Positions 9,176-17,675 of a stretch of 64,000 nt of DNA are shown here, in pieces. The translations under genes were made by a program, and so were the position numbers. The DNA is from JBGUVL01 sp045134375. Lineage in GTDB: Bacteria; Bacillota_I; Bacilli_A; Erysipelotrichales; Erysipelotrichaceae. Location: the NCBI GenBank assembly GCA_045134375.1, contig JBGUVL010000033.1:1-64000 (forward strand), in the 5' to 3' direction. The notes under the pieces are model-generated. The model was not told where the DNA came from, made no database searches, and was given only the letters and a program-made list of their open reading frames with translations. Within the stretch, counting starts at the first letter, position 1. Every line of letters begins with the position of its first letter.

Positions 9176-9933
9176 TGAGTGATATCAAGTTTAATGTAAA
9201 AGATTTAAATCTGTATTACGGAGATTTTCATGCCTTAAAAAATATTAATTTAGAAATTAAAAACAAAAAAGTAACGGCTTTGATTGGTCCTTCTGGTTGT
9301 GGTAAAAGTACATTTATTCGTACGCTAAATCGAATGAATGATCTGGTTGATGGTTGTCGCATTGAAGGTACCATAGATTTTCATGGAGAAAATTTACTGG
9401 ATAAAAATTTAGACGTGATAGGATTAAGAACAAAGGTAGGAATGGTCTTTCAAAAACCGAATCCATTTCCAATGAGTATCTATGAAAATATTGTTTATGG
9501 GCCAAAATGCCAAGGGATAAAGGATAAGAAATATTTGGATGAATTAGTAGAAACTTCATTGCGACAAGCGGCTTTATGGGATGAAGTGAAGGATCGTTTG
9601 CACAAGAATGCCTATGGTCTTTCTGGAGGTCAACAGCAACGTTTGTGTATTGCAAGGACCATTGCAATGAAACCAGAAGTAATTTTAATGGATGAACCAA
9701 CAAGTGCACTAGATCCGATCGCAACAAAGAAAATTGAAGAATTAATAGAGGAATTGAAGAAAGATTACACGATTTTGATAGTGACGCATTCCATGCAACA
9801 AGCAAGTCGTGTGAGTGATGAAACTGCCTTTTTCCTATTAGGAGAAGTAGTTGAATTTTCTTCCACATCAGAATTATTCCAGCGACCTAAAAATAAGAAA
9901 ACAGAAGATTATATTACCGGAAGATTTGGATAG
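9175..9933 (+). CDS. pstB: phosphate ABC transporter ATP-binding protein PstB
   Basis: A 252-residue cytoplasmic ATPase driving phosphate import. Walker A is GPSGCGKST, the signature is LSGGQQQRLCIAR, Walker B is VILMDEPTSALDP, and the switch is VTHSMQQA. The GMVFQKPNPFPMSIYENI Q-loop is the PstB-specific form. The ATG at 9175 overlaps the pstA stop by one base. Length and motifs are complete. Confidence 0.95.
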   Translation: MSDIKFNVKDLNLYYGDFHALKNINLEIKNKKVTALIGPSGCGKSTFIRTLNRMNDLVDGCRIEGTIDFHGENLLDKNLDVIGLRTKVGMVFQKPNPFPMSIYENIVYGPKCQGIKDKKYLDELVETSLRQAALWDEVKDRLHKNAYGLSGGQQQRLCIARTIAMKPEVILMDEPTSALDPIATKKIEELIEELKKDYTILIVTHSMQQASRVSDETAFFLLGEVVEFSSTSELFQRPKNKKTEDYITGRFG

Positions 9934-9943
9934 GAGGGTCATT

Positions 9944-10579
9944 ATGAACTTAGATCAAACATTAGAAGCTTTAGAAACCAGCGTTAAACATATGGGAGAA
10001 AGAGTTTTATCCCAACATGAAAGATGTATCGAAATATTAAAATCAAAAGATAAAGAAGTAGCACTTCAAATTGTTAAACAAGATGAATTTATCAATCGTT
10101 ATGAAGAAGATATCAACAATCAAGCAATGGAACAATTTGCCTTATTGAACCCGGTTGCTAGTGATTTAAGAAGAGTGTTAGTTTCAATTAAGATTGCATC
10201 GGAATTAGAACGAATCGGCGATTATGCGAAAGGTTTAGCTTCATTTATCATAAAAAGTAAAACATCAAGAGAAGAAGAATTAATAGAACATGCAGCGAAA
10301 ATGGAAGAAAATTTTACTAAAATGCTCAAAGCGGCATTGGATGCTTATGCGAATAATGATGTGGAGCAAGCGTTTGAAGTTACGAAAAGTGATGCGAAAA
10401 TCGATGCGCTCTATCAAGAGTTTAAGATCAAGTTACAGGAAAACATTGATATTACCATACAAGATGCGTTCTACCTATCCGGGCTATTTAGAAATATTGA
10501 AAGAAGTGGAGATCACACGATTAACATCTGTGAACATATCGTTTATTTAGTAAAAGGAGTACAATACGATTTTGATTAA
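9944..10579 (+). CDS. phoU: phosphate signalling and transport regulator PhoU
   Basis: A 211-residue, all-helical cytoplasmic protein with two PhoU repeats, each containing an E/D-rich metal motif (SDLRRVLVSIKIASELERIGDYAK and the later SGLFRNIERSGDHTINI region). In the family PhoU links the Pst transporter to the PhoR kinase and restrains phosphate uptake. ATG 9944 follows TAGGAGGGTCATT; a longer in-frame start inside pstB has no ribosome site. Last gene of the pst operon, closed by a terminator overlapping its end. Confidence 0.92.
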   Translation: MNLDQTLEALETSVKHMGERVLSQHERCIEILKSKDKEVALQIVKQDEFINRYEEDINNQAMEQFALLNPVASDLRRVLVSIKIASELERIGDYAKGLASFIIKSKTSREEELIEHAAKMEENFTKMLKAALDAYANNDVEQAFEVTKSDAKIDALYQEFKIKLQENIDITIQDAFYLSGLFRNIERSGDHTINICEHIVYLVKGVQYDFD

Positions 10580-10602
10580 AATGAGTATTATACTCCTTTT
10601 TT
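10553..10602 (+). terminator. terminator of the pst-phoU operon
   Basis: Stem AAAGGAGTA / TACTCCTTT with a 29-base loop, then a run of Ts; the left arm lies inside the last phoU codons. Confidence 0.7.
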
Positions 10603-10677
10603 CACACAGTTTTCATAAATCAGCCACACAGGAATAAAAAAACTATACTATAATAATGAAAAGAGAGGGGTTCTTTT

Positions 10678-11346
10678 ATGGCGAAACTGTTAATTGTAGA
10701 TGATGAAAAAAATATTCGTGAGATTATTAAAAAATATGCTGTGTTTGAAGGCTACGAAGTGGCAGAGGCAGAAAATGGTATGGAAGCGATTCGTGTAGCA
10801 AGTGAGAGTGATTATGATTTAATGATCATGGATATCATGATGCCTGAATTAGACGGTTTTAGCGCATGTCGTGAGATATTCAAAACAAAGCAGATTCCCA
10901 CAATTCTGCTATCTGCTAGAGGGGAAGAATATGATAAAATTCATGGTTTTGAAATTGGTGCTGATGATTATGTAGTAAAACCATTTTCACCAAAAGAATT
11001 AATGATGCGAGTCGCAGCCATATTAAAACGGTCGAAAGCAACAACGGAAAAAGATGTATTTTTTTTTGAAGGATTAGAAGTAAATTTCACATCCCGCATT
11101 GTTACGATTGATAACGAACGAATTGATATGTCACCAAAAGAATATGACTTGTTTTTCTATATGGTAAAAAATAGAAATATCGCATTAACAAGAGAACAAT
11201 TGATTACGGATGTATGGGGATATGATTTCTATGGGGATGATCGCACATTGGATACACATATTAAATTATTACGAAAAAGATTAAAAAATTATGCCTATAC
11301 TATTGTTACGTTAAGAGGGGTAGGTTATCGTTTTGAAACCAGATAA
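10678..11346 (+). CDS. OmpR-family response regulator, second pair
   Basis: A 222-residue regulator. Receiver domain with D8/D9, phospho-acceptor Asp52 in LMIMDIMMP, LLSARGEE and VVKPFSPKE. C-terminal winged helix with MSPKEYDLFFYM, LDTHIKLLRKRL and LRGVGYRFE. It overlaps the downstream kinase by 14 bases. Directly after pst-phoU but behind that operon's terminator, so it is a separate transcription unit. Whether it controls phosphate genes or something else, such as cell envelope stress, cannot be read from the sequence. Confidence 0.85.
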   Translation: MAKLLIVDDEKNIREIIKKYAVFEGYEVAEAENGMEAIRVASESDYDLMIMDIMMPELDGFSACREIFKTKQIPTILLSARGEEYDKIHGFEIGADDYVVKPFSPKELMMRVAAILKRSKATTEKDVFFFEGLEVNFTSRIVTIDNERIDMSPKEYDLFFYMVKNRNIALTREQLITDVWGYDFYGDDRTLDTHIKLLRKRLKNYAYTIVTLRGVGYRFETR

Positions 11347-12844
11347 GAACGATACGAAAATCAGTGTGAAATGGAGAATATTTATTTCCATTTCAACGTT
11401 TTCACTTATTTTGATTTTATTACTTTGGTTGTTTCAAGTCGTGTTTCTTAATGATTTTTATAAAAGTGTAAAAACAAGACAGATTCAGACAACCGCACAT
11501 GAAGTGGCAACGAATATTGCAAGTAATCATCTTTCTGATTTTATTGATGATAAAAGTGAAAATTCCGATTACTGTATTCAGGTCATTGCGATGAGTACAG
11601 CAACTATTTATTATGAAAATAAGCAGAATCGCAGTGTCTGTGGCTATTTAATCAGTGGATGGGAGGATATTTGGGAACTTTATTGGGAAGCTAAAAACAA
11701 TGGTGGTAGAGTAATTCGAGATCAAAAGGATAATATATTCAATGGGAAATTTAACGATTTTTCAAGGCAGTATGATTTATATGGGGATAAAGAAGATGGG
11801 GAAATTCCAAAGTTTGAAATCAATGTAATGAAAGAAGTCGAATCCATTACGTATGGGGAAATTGTAGAAAGCCACGAGACCGATTATTTGGTATTAGTTA
11901 ATTCTAGAATTACTATTGTCAATGAATTAGCAGAAACGATACGAACGCAATTAATTATCATCTGCATTATTGTACTCGTTGCTTCTTTATTGATTGCTTT
12001 TGTTATTTCGTCTCTTATCGCAAAACCAATCGTAAAAATTAATGAGAGTGCAAAAGAATTAGCAAAAGGTAAATTTGATGTTCATTTTGAAGGAAAAGGA
12101 TATTTAGAAATTGAGGAATTAAATGATACATTAAATTATGCAAGCAAAGAACTAAGCAAAGTAGAGAAACTACGAAATGAATTAATTGCAAATATGTCGC
12201 ATGATCTGCGAACACCATTGACCATGATTGCTGGATATGGGGAAGTCATGCGTGATCTTCCAGGAGAAAACACGCCTGAAAATGTACAGATTATCATTGA
12301 CGAATGTCATCGATTGACCGATCTAGTAAATGATATTTTATCTCTTTCGAAACTGCAGTCGGGAACGCAGACACTAAGCATGCAATCCTTCAATATTACA
12401 CAGTGTATTCAAAATATCGTAACAAGGATTTCAAAAATGCTAGAAAAGGATGGCTACTTAATTTCATTTTCTTTTGATGAAGAAGCAATCGTATATGCGG
12501 ATCCGATAAAAATGAATCAAGTAATATATAATTTGTTAGTTAATGCCGTTCATTATTCAGGTGTTGATAAACAAATTGAAATACGGCAAAGAAAGAATAA
12601 GGATCGTGTTCGAATTGAAGTAGAGGATCATGGAGAAGGAATATCATCCAAAGATCTTCCTTATGTTTGGGATCGTTACTATAAAATAGATAAAGTACAT
12701 AAACGATCTGCAATTGGTAGTGGATTAGGTCTTAGCATCGTGAAAGGTATTTTAGAATTACACCATTCGATCTATGGCGTAACTTCAAAAGTGAACGAAG
12801 GAACAATATTCTATTTTGAAGTTTATCAAGAAAAAAATAAATAA
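11333..12844 (+). CDS. HAMP-type sensor histidine kinase, second pair
   Basis: A 503-residue membrane kinase with classical layout: membrane segment 1 (about 13-37), an external sensor region of about 170 residues, membrane segment 2 (about 203-226), HAMP (to about 280), HisKA with His290 in NMSHDLRTPLTM, and HATPase with NLLVNAVHYS, DHGEGI and GSGLGLSIVKG. The start is TTG 11333 inside the regulator gene, behind AGAGGGG at somewhat long spacing; no in-frame ATG occurs before the first membrane segment. The large external domain distinguishes it from the PAS kinase at 4048. Confidence 0.83.
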   Translation: MKPDKNDTKISVKWRIFISISTFSLILILLLWLFQVVFLNDFYKSVKTRQIQTTAHEVATNIASNHLSDFIDDKSENSDYCIQVIAMSTATIYYENKQNRSVCGYLISGWEDIWELYWEAKNNGGRVIRDQKDNIFNGKFNDFSRQYDLYGDKEDGEIPKFEINVMKEVESITYGEIVESHETDYLVLVNSRITIVNELAETIRTQLIIICIIVLVASLLIAFVISSLIAKPIVKINESAKELAKGKFDVHFEGKGYLEIEELNDTLNYASKELSKVEKLRNELIANMSHDLRTPLTMIAGYGEVMRDLPGENTPENVQIIIDECHRLTDLVNDILSLSKLQSGTQTLSMQSFNITQCIQNIVTRISKMLEKDGYLISFSFDEEAIVYADPIKMNQVIYNLLVNAVHYSGVDKQIEIRQRKNKDRVRIEVEDHGEGISSKDLPYVWDRYYKIDKVHKRSAIGSGLGLSIVKGILELHHSIYGVTSKVNEGTIFYFEVYQEKNK

Positions 12845-12847
12845 AAT

Positions 12848-12889
12848 GAAATCAGTGGATGGCTTAATGGTAAGGCATCCACTGATTTC
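12848..12889 (+). terminator. strong hairpin after the second two-component system
   Basis: Perfect 14-base-pair stem GAAATCAGTGGATG / CATCCACTGATTTC, 14-base loop, with A/T-rich but not T-run flank. Confidence 0.6.
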
Positions 12890-12910
12890 ATAATAGCGTT
12901 ATTTGCATAG

Positions 12911-12962
12911 GAAAACATCGATTCTTCCAATTTGTGGAAGAATCGATGTTTTCCTTTTGCTT
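12911..12962 (+). terminator. second tandem hairpin
   Basis: Perfect 18-base-pair stem (12911-12928 with 12936-12953) around a 7-base loop, followed by CTTTTGCTTA. With the hairpin at 12848 it forms a tandem stop before the RDD-PHP gene. Confidence 0.65.
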
Positions 12963-13049
12963 ATATAGTTTTCCATTTTTTTTAGTGCTATAATAAAATA
13001 GATAAAAAACCAATGCATTAATTTGCAGTATCAATAAAAAGGAGGATAT

Positions 13050-14582
13050 ATGATGATTCGAATTCATGATGCAATTTCTTCCTATCGGAGTTATTTAAAA
13101 AAGCGTTCGCAAGATTATATGCAATATGGACGCTATATGGCAAAAAAAGTGGAAAAAGAAGATTTGAATTTGCGTTTCATTTCTTTCATGGGCGATATCA
13201 CCATGATGTTTTTACCGATAATATTATGGGATTATCTATTTTTACTTACAGTGGCTCATTATTTTCCTTATTCGTGGTTCCATTTTCTACGCTATTTTAT
13301 TTTAGTGCTACTGTTTTTTTCTTTTTTTGCAGGGAACATTTATCTAATGTGCAATTATAAAGGACAATCCTTAGGAAAACTAGCAATGAATTTTAAATTG
13401 GTTGATTTAGAAAATAAAGAATTGAATAATGCGATATTGATCAAACGTGAATTGTTGGGAAAAGCATTACCGATTTTAGTGTTTTCATCTCCATTTATTG
13501 TTTTTCATAAGAGTTTTTTATGGGGACTACTAATCTTTACGCTCATTAATGGTGCATTTGTATTAGTAGATAAGCAACATCGCAGTATTATTGATCGATT
13601 TTTAAAAATAAAAATTGTAAAGTTGAGCGAAGATGGTAAAAAAATTGATTATCATCCAGTTATCGAAAAAGTGAAAGAAGAAAAAGTTGTGGTTGCAGAA
13701 AACCGTTATGATTTGCATTTGTATTCTTCTTTCTCTCATGATGGCGAAATAGCAGTTGAAGATTTATTTAAGCAAGCAAAGGAAGCGGGAATTAAAGCAA
13801 TCTCAATTTGTGATCATAATAGCTGCAAAGCCAACAGCATTGCGAAAAAAGTGGCTCCTTTATATGACATCGATTATATACCAGGGATCAATATTGATTG
13901 TGATTATAAAGGTTCCCATGTTAGAATTCTTGGTTATTTCATTGAAGGTAATGAAGATCGTTTTATGCAGATTGAATATGAAAATCTAGCAAAGGAAAAA
14001 GCAGTATCTGTGCGAAGAATTCAATTGTTTGAAGATTTTACTGGATTCCATGTTAATAGTGAAAAATTATTACGCAATAATCGATTTCAGATTATTACCA
14101 AGGAAATGATTGCGAGACATATTTTATCCAATACAGAATATCGGAGAAGTAAACTGCTACAACCCTATCTAGTGGGTAGTAAGAAAGACAAACCAATCAC
14201 TTATTTCTGTGAGGATTTCTTTGGTAAAAAAGGTGCTTGCTATGTTCCAGTAGTACATCCAAAAGCGGAAGATATGATTGCATTGATCAAATCAAGCAAA
14301 GGGGTTCCTGTTTTGGCTCATCCGATGTATTCTTTAGGAAATGAGGAAGAAAAGTTGTTAGAACTACTGGATGAAGGAATGGAAGGAATTGAAATATTTA
14401 GTCCATATCATTCCCATGATGATATGAAAAAATTAATTTTATTAGCGAAACAAAAACATCTAGAAGTTACGGCAGGAAGTGAATATCATGGACCACATCG
14501 TCCTCGTTTTGTTTTAGGAAAAACCGGATGTCCAAAAGATGTCGAATCCGTCATTGAGAAATTTATCAGTAAACATAGCTAA
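13050..14582 (+). CDS. RDD membrane domain fused to a PHP-type phosphoesterase
   Basis: A 510-residue two-part protein. Residues 45-190 hold membrane segments and an RDD domain (FMGDITMMFLP, and GQSLGKLAMNFKLV before the last segment). Residues 220-505 are a PHP domain: DLHLYSSFSHDG, ISICDHNS, HVRILGYFI, PVLAHPMYS and GSEYHG match the metal-ligand motifs of PHP phosphoesterases. In the first motif the usual H-x-H is H223-x-Y225, so one ligand is altered. Start ATG 13050 behind GGAGGATAT; ATG 13053 is equally possible. Likely a membrane-tethered phosphatase or nuclease facing the cytoplasm. Monocistronic, with terminators on both sides. Confidence 0.75.
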   Translation: MMIRIHDAISSYRSYLKKRSQDYMQYGRYMAKKVEKEDLNLRFISFMGDITMMFLPIILWDYLFLLTVAHYFPYSWFHFLRYFILVLLFFSFFAGNIYLMCNYKGQSLGKLAMNFKLVDLENKELNNAILIKRELLGKALPILVFSSPFIVFHKSFLWGLLIFTLINGAFVLVDKQHRSIIDRFLKIKIVKLSEDGKKIDYHPVIEKVKEEKVVVAENRYDLHLYSSFSHDGEIAVEDLFKQAKEAGIKAISICDHNSCKANSIAKKVAPLYDIDYIPGINIDCDYKGSHVRILGYFIEGNEDRFMQIEYENLAKEKAVSVRRIQLFEDFTGFHVNSEKLLRNNRFQIITKEMIARHILSNTEYRRSKLLQPYLVGSKKDKPITYFCEDFFGKKGACYVPVVHPKAEDMIALIKSSKGVPVLAHPMYSLGNEEEKLLELLDEGMEGIEIFSPYHSHDDMKKLILLAKQKHLEVTAGSEYHGPHRPRFVLGKTGCPKDVESVIEKFISKHS

Positions 14583-14613
14583 AATAGGAGTGCAGAGATG
14601 CATTCCTATTTTT
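14581..14613 (+). terminator. terminator after the RDD-PHP gene
   Basis: AAAATAGGA-g-TGCA / TGCA-t-TCCTATTTT stem with GAGA loop and a closing T run. Confidence 0.85.
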
Positions 14614-14695
14614 AACAAAGGGTCAAATGATTGATTTCCGTATAAAAAATAAGGAATCGTCATATCCTAATGGAAATGGCAGGCAAACGAAAAAA

Positions 14696-14749
14696 ATAAT
14701 CAAATAATTAGCACTTTAATATTGACAGTGCTAATTATTTGATTATAAT
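14696..14749 (+). promoter_or_regulatory. extended CIRCE operator overlapping the hsp20 promoter
   Basis: TTAGCACTT-N9-CAGTGCTAA (14708-14734) matches the CIRCE consensus at 8 of 9 positions in each arm, the HrcA operator. The inverted repeat continues outward as a perfect match to 20 base pairs per arm (14696-14715 with 14727-14746). TTGACA (14722) and TATAAT (14744) with a 16-base spacer lie inside it, so HrcA binding would block the promoter. Confidence 0.85.
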
Positions 14750-14839
14750 TATAAGTGTAATCAGGGGAACCTGGTTAAGAAAGAACTTCATAATTGTGGA
14801 AATATTTTCACAATAGGTAAGATGATGGAGGCGATAAAT

Positions 14840-15256
14840 ATGAAATTCTTCCCAAGAACAACAAGTTTATTTGATGTATTTGATGATGTATTTGATATGC
14901 CATGGTTTAATGGAACAAATGATTTTAATATGAAAACAGATATTTCAGAAAAAGATGGCAGCTATTTGTTGGATATGGAACTTCCAGGATATCAAAAAGA
15001 AGATATTAATATTGAATTAAACAATGGATACCTTAATGTTACTGCTTCTAGAAATCACAATAATGAAGAAAAAGATGATAAAGGGAATCTTATTCGCCAG
15101 GAACGTTACAGTGGAAGCTGTACACGTAACTTCTATGTCGGAAATCATGTAAAAGAAGAAGATATTAAAGCTAGTTTTGAAAATGGTGAATTAAAGATTT
15201 GTGTTCCTAAAGTAGAGACACAAATACCGGAAAAGAAAACAATCATGATTGAATAA
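14840..15256 (+). CDS. Hsp20-family small heat shock protein
   Basis: A 138-residue cytoplasmic chaperone that holds unfolding proteins. The alpha-crystallin domain spans about 35-130, with DMELPGYQKEDINIEL, YLNVTASR, the RNFYVG-type strand and ASFENGELKICVPK; the A-x-x-x-n-G-v-L motif appears as ASFENGEL. The C-terminal I-x-I/V motif is weak. ATG 14840 follows GGAGGCGATAAAT; an earlier in-frame ATG at 14822 has no ribosome site. Heat regulation by HrcA is indicated by the CIRCE 100 bases upstream. Confidence 0.92.
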   Translation: MKFFPRTTSLFDVFDDVFDMPWFNGTNDFNMKTDISEKDGSYLLDMELPGYQKEDINIELNNGYLNVTASRNHNNEEKDDKGNLIRQERYSGSCTRNFYVGNHVKEEDIKASFENGELKICVPKVETQIPEKKTIMIE

Positions 15257-15263
15257 TCTAATT

Positions 15264-15290
15264 AAAAGAGGGATCATCCCTCTTTTATTA
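15264..15290 (+). terminator. terminator after hsp20
   Basis: AAAAGAGGG / CCCTCTTTT stem with a five-base loop, then A/T-rich sequence. Confidence 0.8.
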
Positions 15291-15297
15291 TTTTTAT

Positions 15298-15336
15298 AAA
15301 TGAATTAAAATGAATTAATATGACTAAAAATGAATT
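15298..15336 (+). repeat. helically phased TGAATT repeats upstream of the glycyl radical operon
   Basis: AAATGAATT occurs ending at 15306, 15316 and 15336; TGAATT begins at 15301, 15311 and 15331, with a degenerate TGACTA at 15321. The period is exactly 10 bases and the array ends 7 bases before the -35 box, the arrangement expected for an activator or UP-like element. Confidence 0.55.
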
Positions 15337-15342
15337 TTTTTA

Positions 15343-15371
15343 TTGACAGTAAAAAAAGGAAGAGTTATAGT
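15343..15371 (+). promoter_or_regulatory. sigma-A promoter of the glycyl radical operon
   Basis: TTGACA (15343-15348), 17-base spacer, TATAGT (15366-15371), ending 28 bases before the start codon at 15399. Confidence 0.75.
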
Positions 15372-15398
15372 AAATTTGGAAAGAAGAGAGGTAGCCAT

Positions 15399-17675
15399 AT
15401 GACAAAGAAAAGGATAAGTATTGATGGGGTACAAAATGCGGAAGTTTCGAAACCAATTCCATGCGAAAAAACACCAAAAGAACAGCTAGAAATCATGGAG
15501 GAGTATACAAGAGTTCATCAATTGTATAGTGATAAAGACAAAGCATTTCGTGAAGTTAATTGCTTAAAAGTAATTTTCCCAAGACTATTTCGATCCATTC
15601 AAGAAACGGATTTGATTGCGGGACGTTTGGATTTTCTTCCTATTGGCTTTGGCTCTGTAACTAGTGTTGGTGGGGTAGGACATTATTGTGTTTTCCACAA
15701 ACTAAGAGCTTTTAAAATGTTATTAGAAGAGGAAGAAGATAAAAAAAGAGTAGATAACTTATATCATTATTGGGAAGACCATGATGTAAAAGCATTGTAT
15801 TGTTACGATGTTTTAAATGAAACAACAACAGGACGTTTCATTGATTGCAAATATCCATATATGGCAACGGCTCGTCTAAGCGGAATGATGCTTGACTACA
15901 AAAAATTAGTATCACTTGGTGTTAATGGTATCATTGATTTATTAAAAAGTAAGGAACAAAATGCCTTTATCCAGGCTTCCCTTGAGACGATGTATTTGTT
16001 TAAGGATGTAATTTCTAAACAAGTAGAATTAGTACAGGAACAAAAACTTCAGACAACGAATGAAAATAGAAAAAAAGATTTGGATTTAATGGAATCGGAT
16101 CTACGATATATTAAAGAAAATAAACCAACTACTTTCCATCAAGCGTTACAATTGTTCTGGTTATATGCATTATGTGCTGGATGTATTAACTATGGTAGAA
16201 TGGACGTTGTTTTAGGACCATTCTTAAAAAATGATATTGATAATGGAACAATCTGTGAAGAAGATGCTTATCGTTATATCAAATCATTGTGGAAAATGAT
16301 TGAGAATCGAAGAACTACCGTAAATGGACGAATCATCGTAGGTGGAAGAGGAAGAGAAAATGTAGAAGCTTGTGATTTATTTGCTAAAATATGTCTGCGT
16401 GTCTGCAAAGATACTCGCTATGTAGAACCACAGTTTACGCTACGTTTTGATACTAACACATCAGAAGAAATTATGGACATGGCATATGAATGCATTGCTA
16501 GTGGAGCTACTTATCCAACCTTATATAATGATGATGTTAATGTATCTGCGGTGGAATACGCAATGAATCTTCCAACGAGATTAGCAGAGCAATATGTACC
16601 ATTTGGTTGTGGTGAATTCGTTATTCAAGGAAAGAGTGTAGGAACACCAAATACATTATTGAATCTGACTAAGATCATGCAAATTTCAATGAATGAGGGA
16701 ATCGACCCAATGGATGGAATTTATAAAGCTGGTCCGTTATCTCTGAAACCACTGAAAGAATTGACTACTTTTGATGATTTATATCAACAATATAATAAAG
16801 TATTAGATTTCTATATGGATCTTAGTGTTCATGATCAAGCCTATAGTTATGAGGTAATGAATCGAGAAGTATCCTTCTTATTTACTTCTATCTTAATGGA
16901 TGATTGCATTGGTAGAGGGAAAGCACTTTTAGATGGAGGTGTTGAAATTTTAGGTGGAACAAATGAAACCTATGGAAATATCAATACCAGTGATGCAATG
17001 TATGCAATCAAGTCATTAGTTTATGATCAAAAAAAGTATACTTTAGAAGAACTTAACCAAGCGGCTTTACACGATTATGTTGGATATGAACCAATATTAA
17101 AAGATATTTTGGATTTACCAAAATATGGAAATGACATCGAAGATGTGGATGAAATGGCAAATCAAATGTATGAGTATGTCGCAAAAGGAATTCGTGATCG
17201 TGGAATTCAATATGGAATGGGTTACTATTTGATTGTTATTTCCAACAATCAGACGAATACCGATTGGGGACATCAAACGGATGCTTCCTTAGATGGAAGA
17301 AGAAAAGGAGTCTATATGAATCCAGCCAATAATCCACAAGGAGGAGCTGCCAAGAATGGTCCAACGGCGGTATTGAATTCATTAGCTAGATTTGATGCGA
17401 AATATCATGGAGGAAGTGTGCAAAATATTAAATTTACTCCAAGAATGATGCATGAGGATAAAGAAAAGGTAAAACTTCTATTTAAAACTTATTTTGCGAA
17501 AGGTGGATGTCAGCTTATGGTAACCTGTGTTGACCATGGGGTGTTAGAAGATGCGCAAATTCATCCAGAAAAATATCCTGATTTAATTGTTCGTGTAGCA
17601 GGTTATAGTGCAGTATTTGTTAATTTGACTCCAGATATTCAAGAAGAATTATTAAGTCGAGTGTTATATGATTAA
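15399..17675 (+). CDS. glycyl radical enzyme of unknown substrate
   Basis: A 758-residue pyruvate-formate-lyase-like protein. The radical-bearing glycine is Gly735 in RVAGYSAVF. The active-site cysteine is Cys404 in FGCGEF, giving the GCxE pattern (Cys404, Glu406) of glycyl radical dehydratases and lyases, not the adjacent CC of true pyruvate formate-lyase. So it is probably a C-O, C-N or similar bond-cleaving lyase acting in the cytoplasm under anoxia. ATG 15399 follows GAGAGGT; earlier in-frame sequence overlaps the promoter. It overlaps its activase by 8 bases and a NanE-like epimerase follows, hinting at a sugar or amino-sugar phosphate substrate. The substrate is not assignable by eye. 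Confidence 0.85.
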   Translation: MTKKRISIDGVQNAEVSKPIPCEKTPKEQLEIMEEYTRVHQLYSDKDKAFREVNCLKVIFPRLFRSIQETDLIAGRLDFLPIGFGSVTSVGGVGHYCVFHKLRAFKMLLEEEEDKKRVDNLYHYWEDHDVKALYCYDVLNETTTGRFIDCKYPYMATARLSGMMLDYKKLVSLGVNGIIDLLKSKEQNAFIQASLETMYLFKDVISKQVELVQEQKLQTTNENRKKDLDLMESDLRYIKENKPTTFHQALQLFWLYALCAGCINYGRMDVVLGPFLKNDIDNGTICEEDAYRYIKSLWKMIENRRTTVNGRIIVGGRGRENVEACDLFAKICLRVCKDTRYVEPQFTLRFDTNTSEEIMDMAYECIASGATYPTLYNDDVNVSAVEYAMNLPTRLAEQYVPFGCGEFVIQGKSVGTPNTLLNLTKIMQISMNEGIDPMDGIYKAGPLSLKPLKELTTFDDLYQQYNKVLDFYMDLSVHDQAYSYEVMNREVSFLFTSILMDDCIGRGKALLDGGVEILGGTNETYGNINTSDAMYAIKSLVYDQKKYTLEELNQAALHDYVGYEPILKDILDLPKYGNDIEDVDEMANQMYEYVAKGIRDRGIQYGMGYYLIVISNNQTNTDWGHQTDASLDGRRKGVYMNPANNPQGGAAKNGPTAVLNSLARFDAKYHGGSVQNIKFTPRMMHEDKEKVKLLFKTYFAKGGCQLMVTCVDHGVLEDAQIHPEKYPDLIVRVAGYSAVFVNLTPDIQEELLSRVLYD

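Noticed and set aside
9314..9868. Long open frame on the minus strand inside pstB
   Set aside because: Antisense shadow of a complete, well-conserved gene; no ribosome site and low-complexity leucine/histidine composition.
15399..17675. Annotation as pyruvate formate-lyase
   Set aside because: The active site is GCxE with a single cysteine rather than the adjacent Cys pair of PflB, and the activase has extra ferredoxin clusters that PflA lacks.
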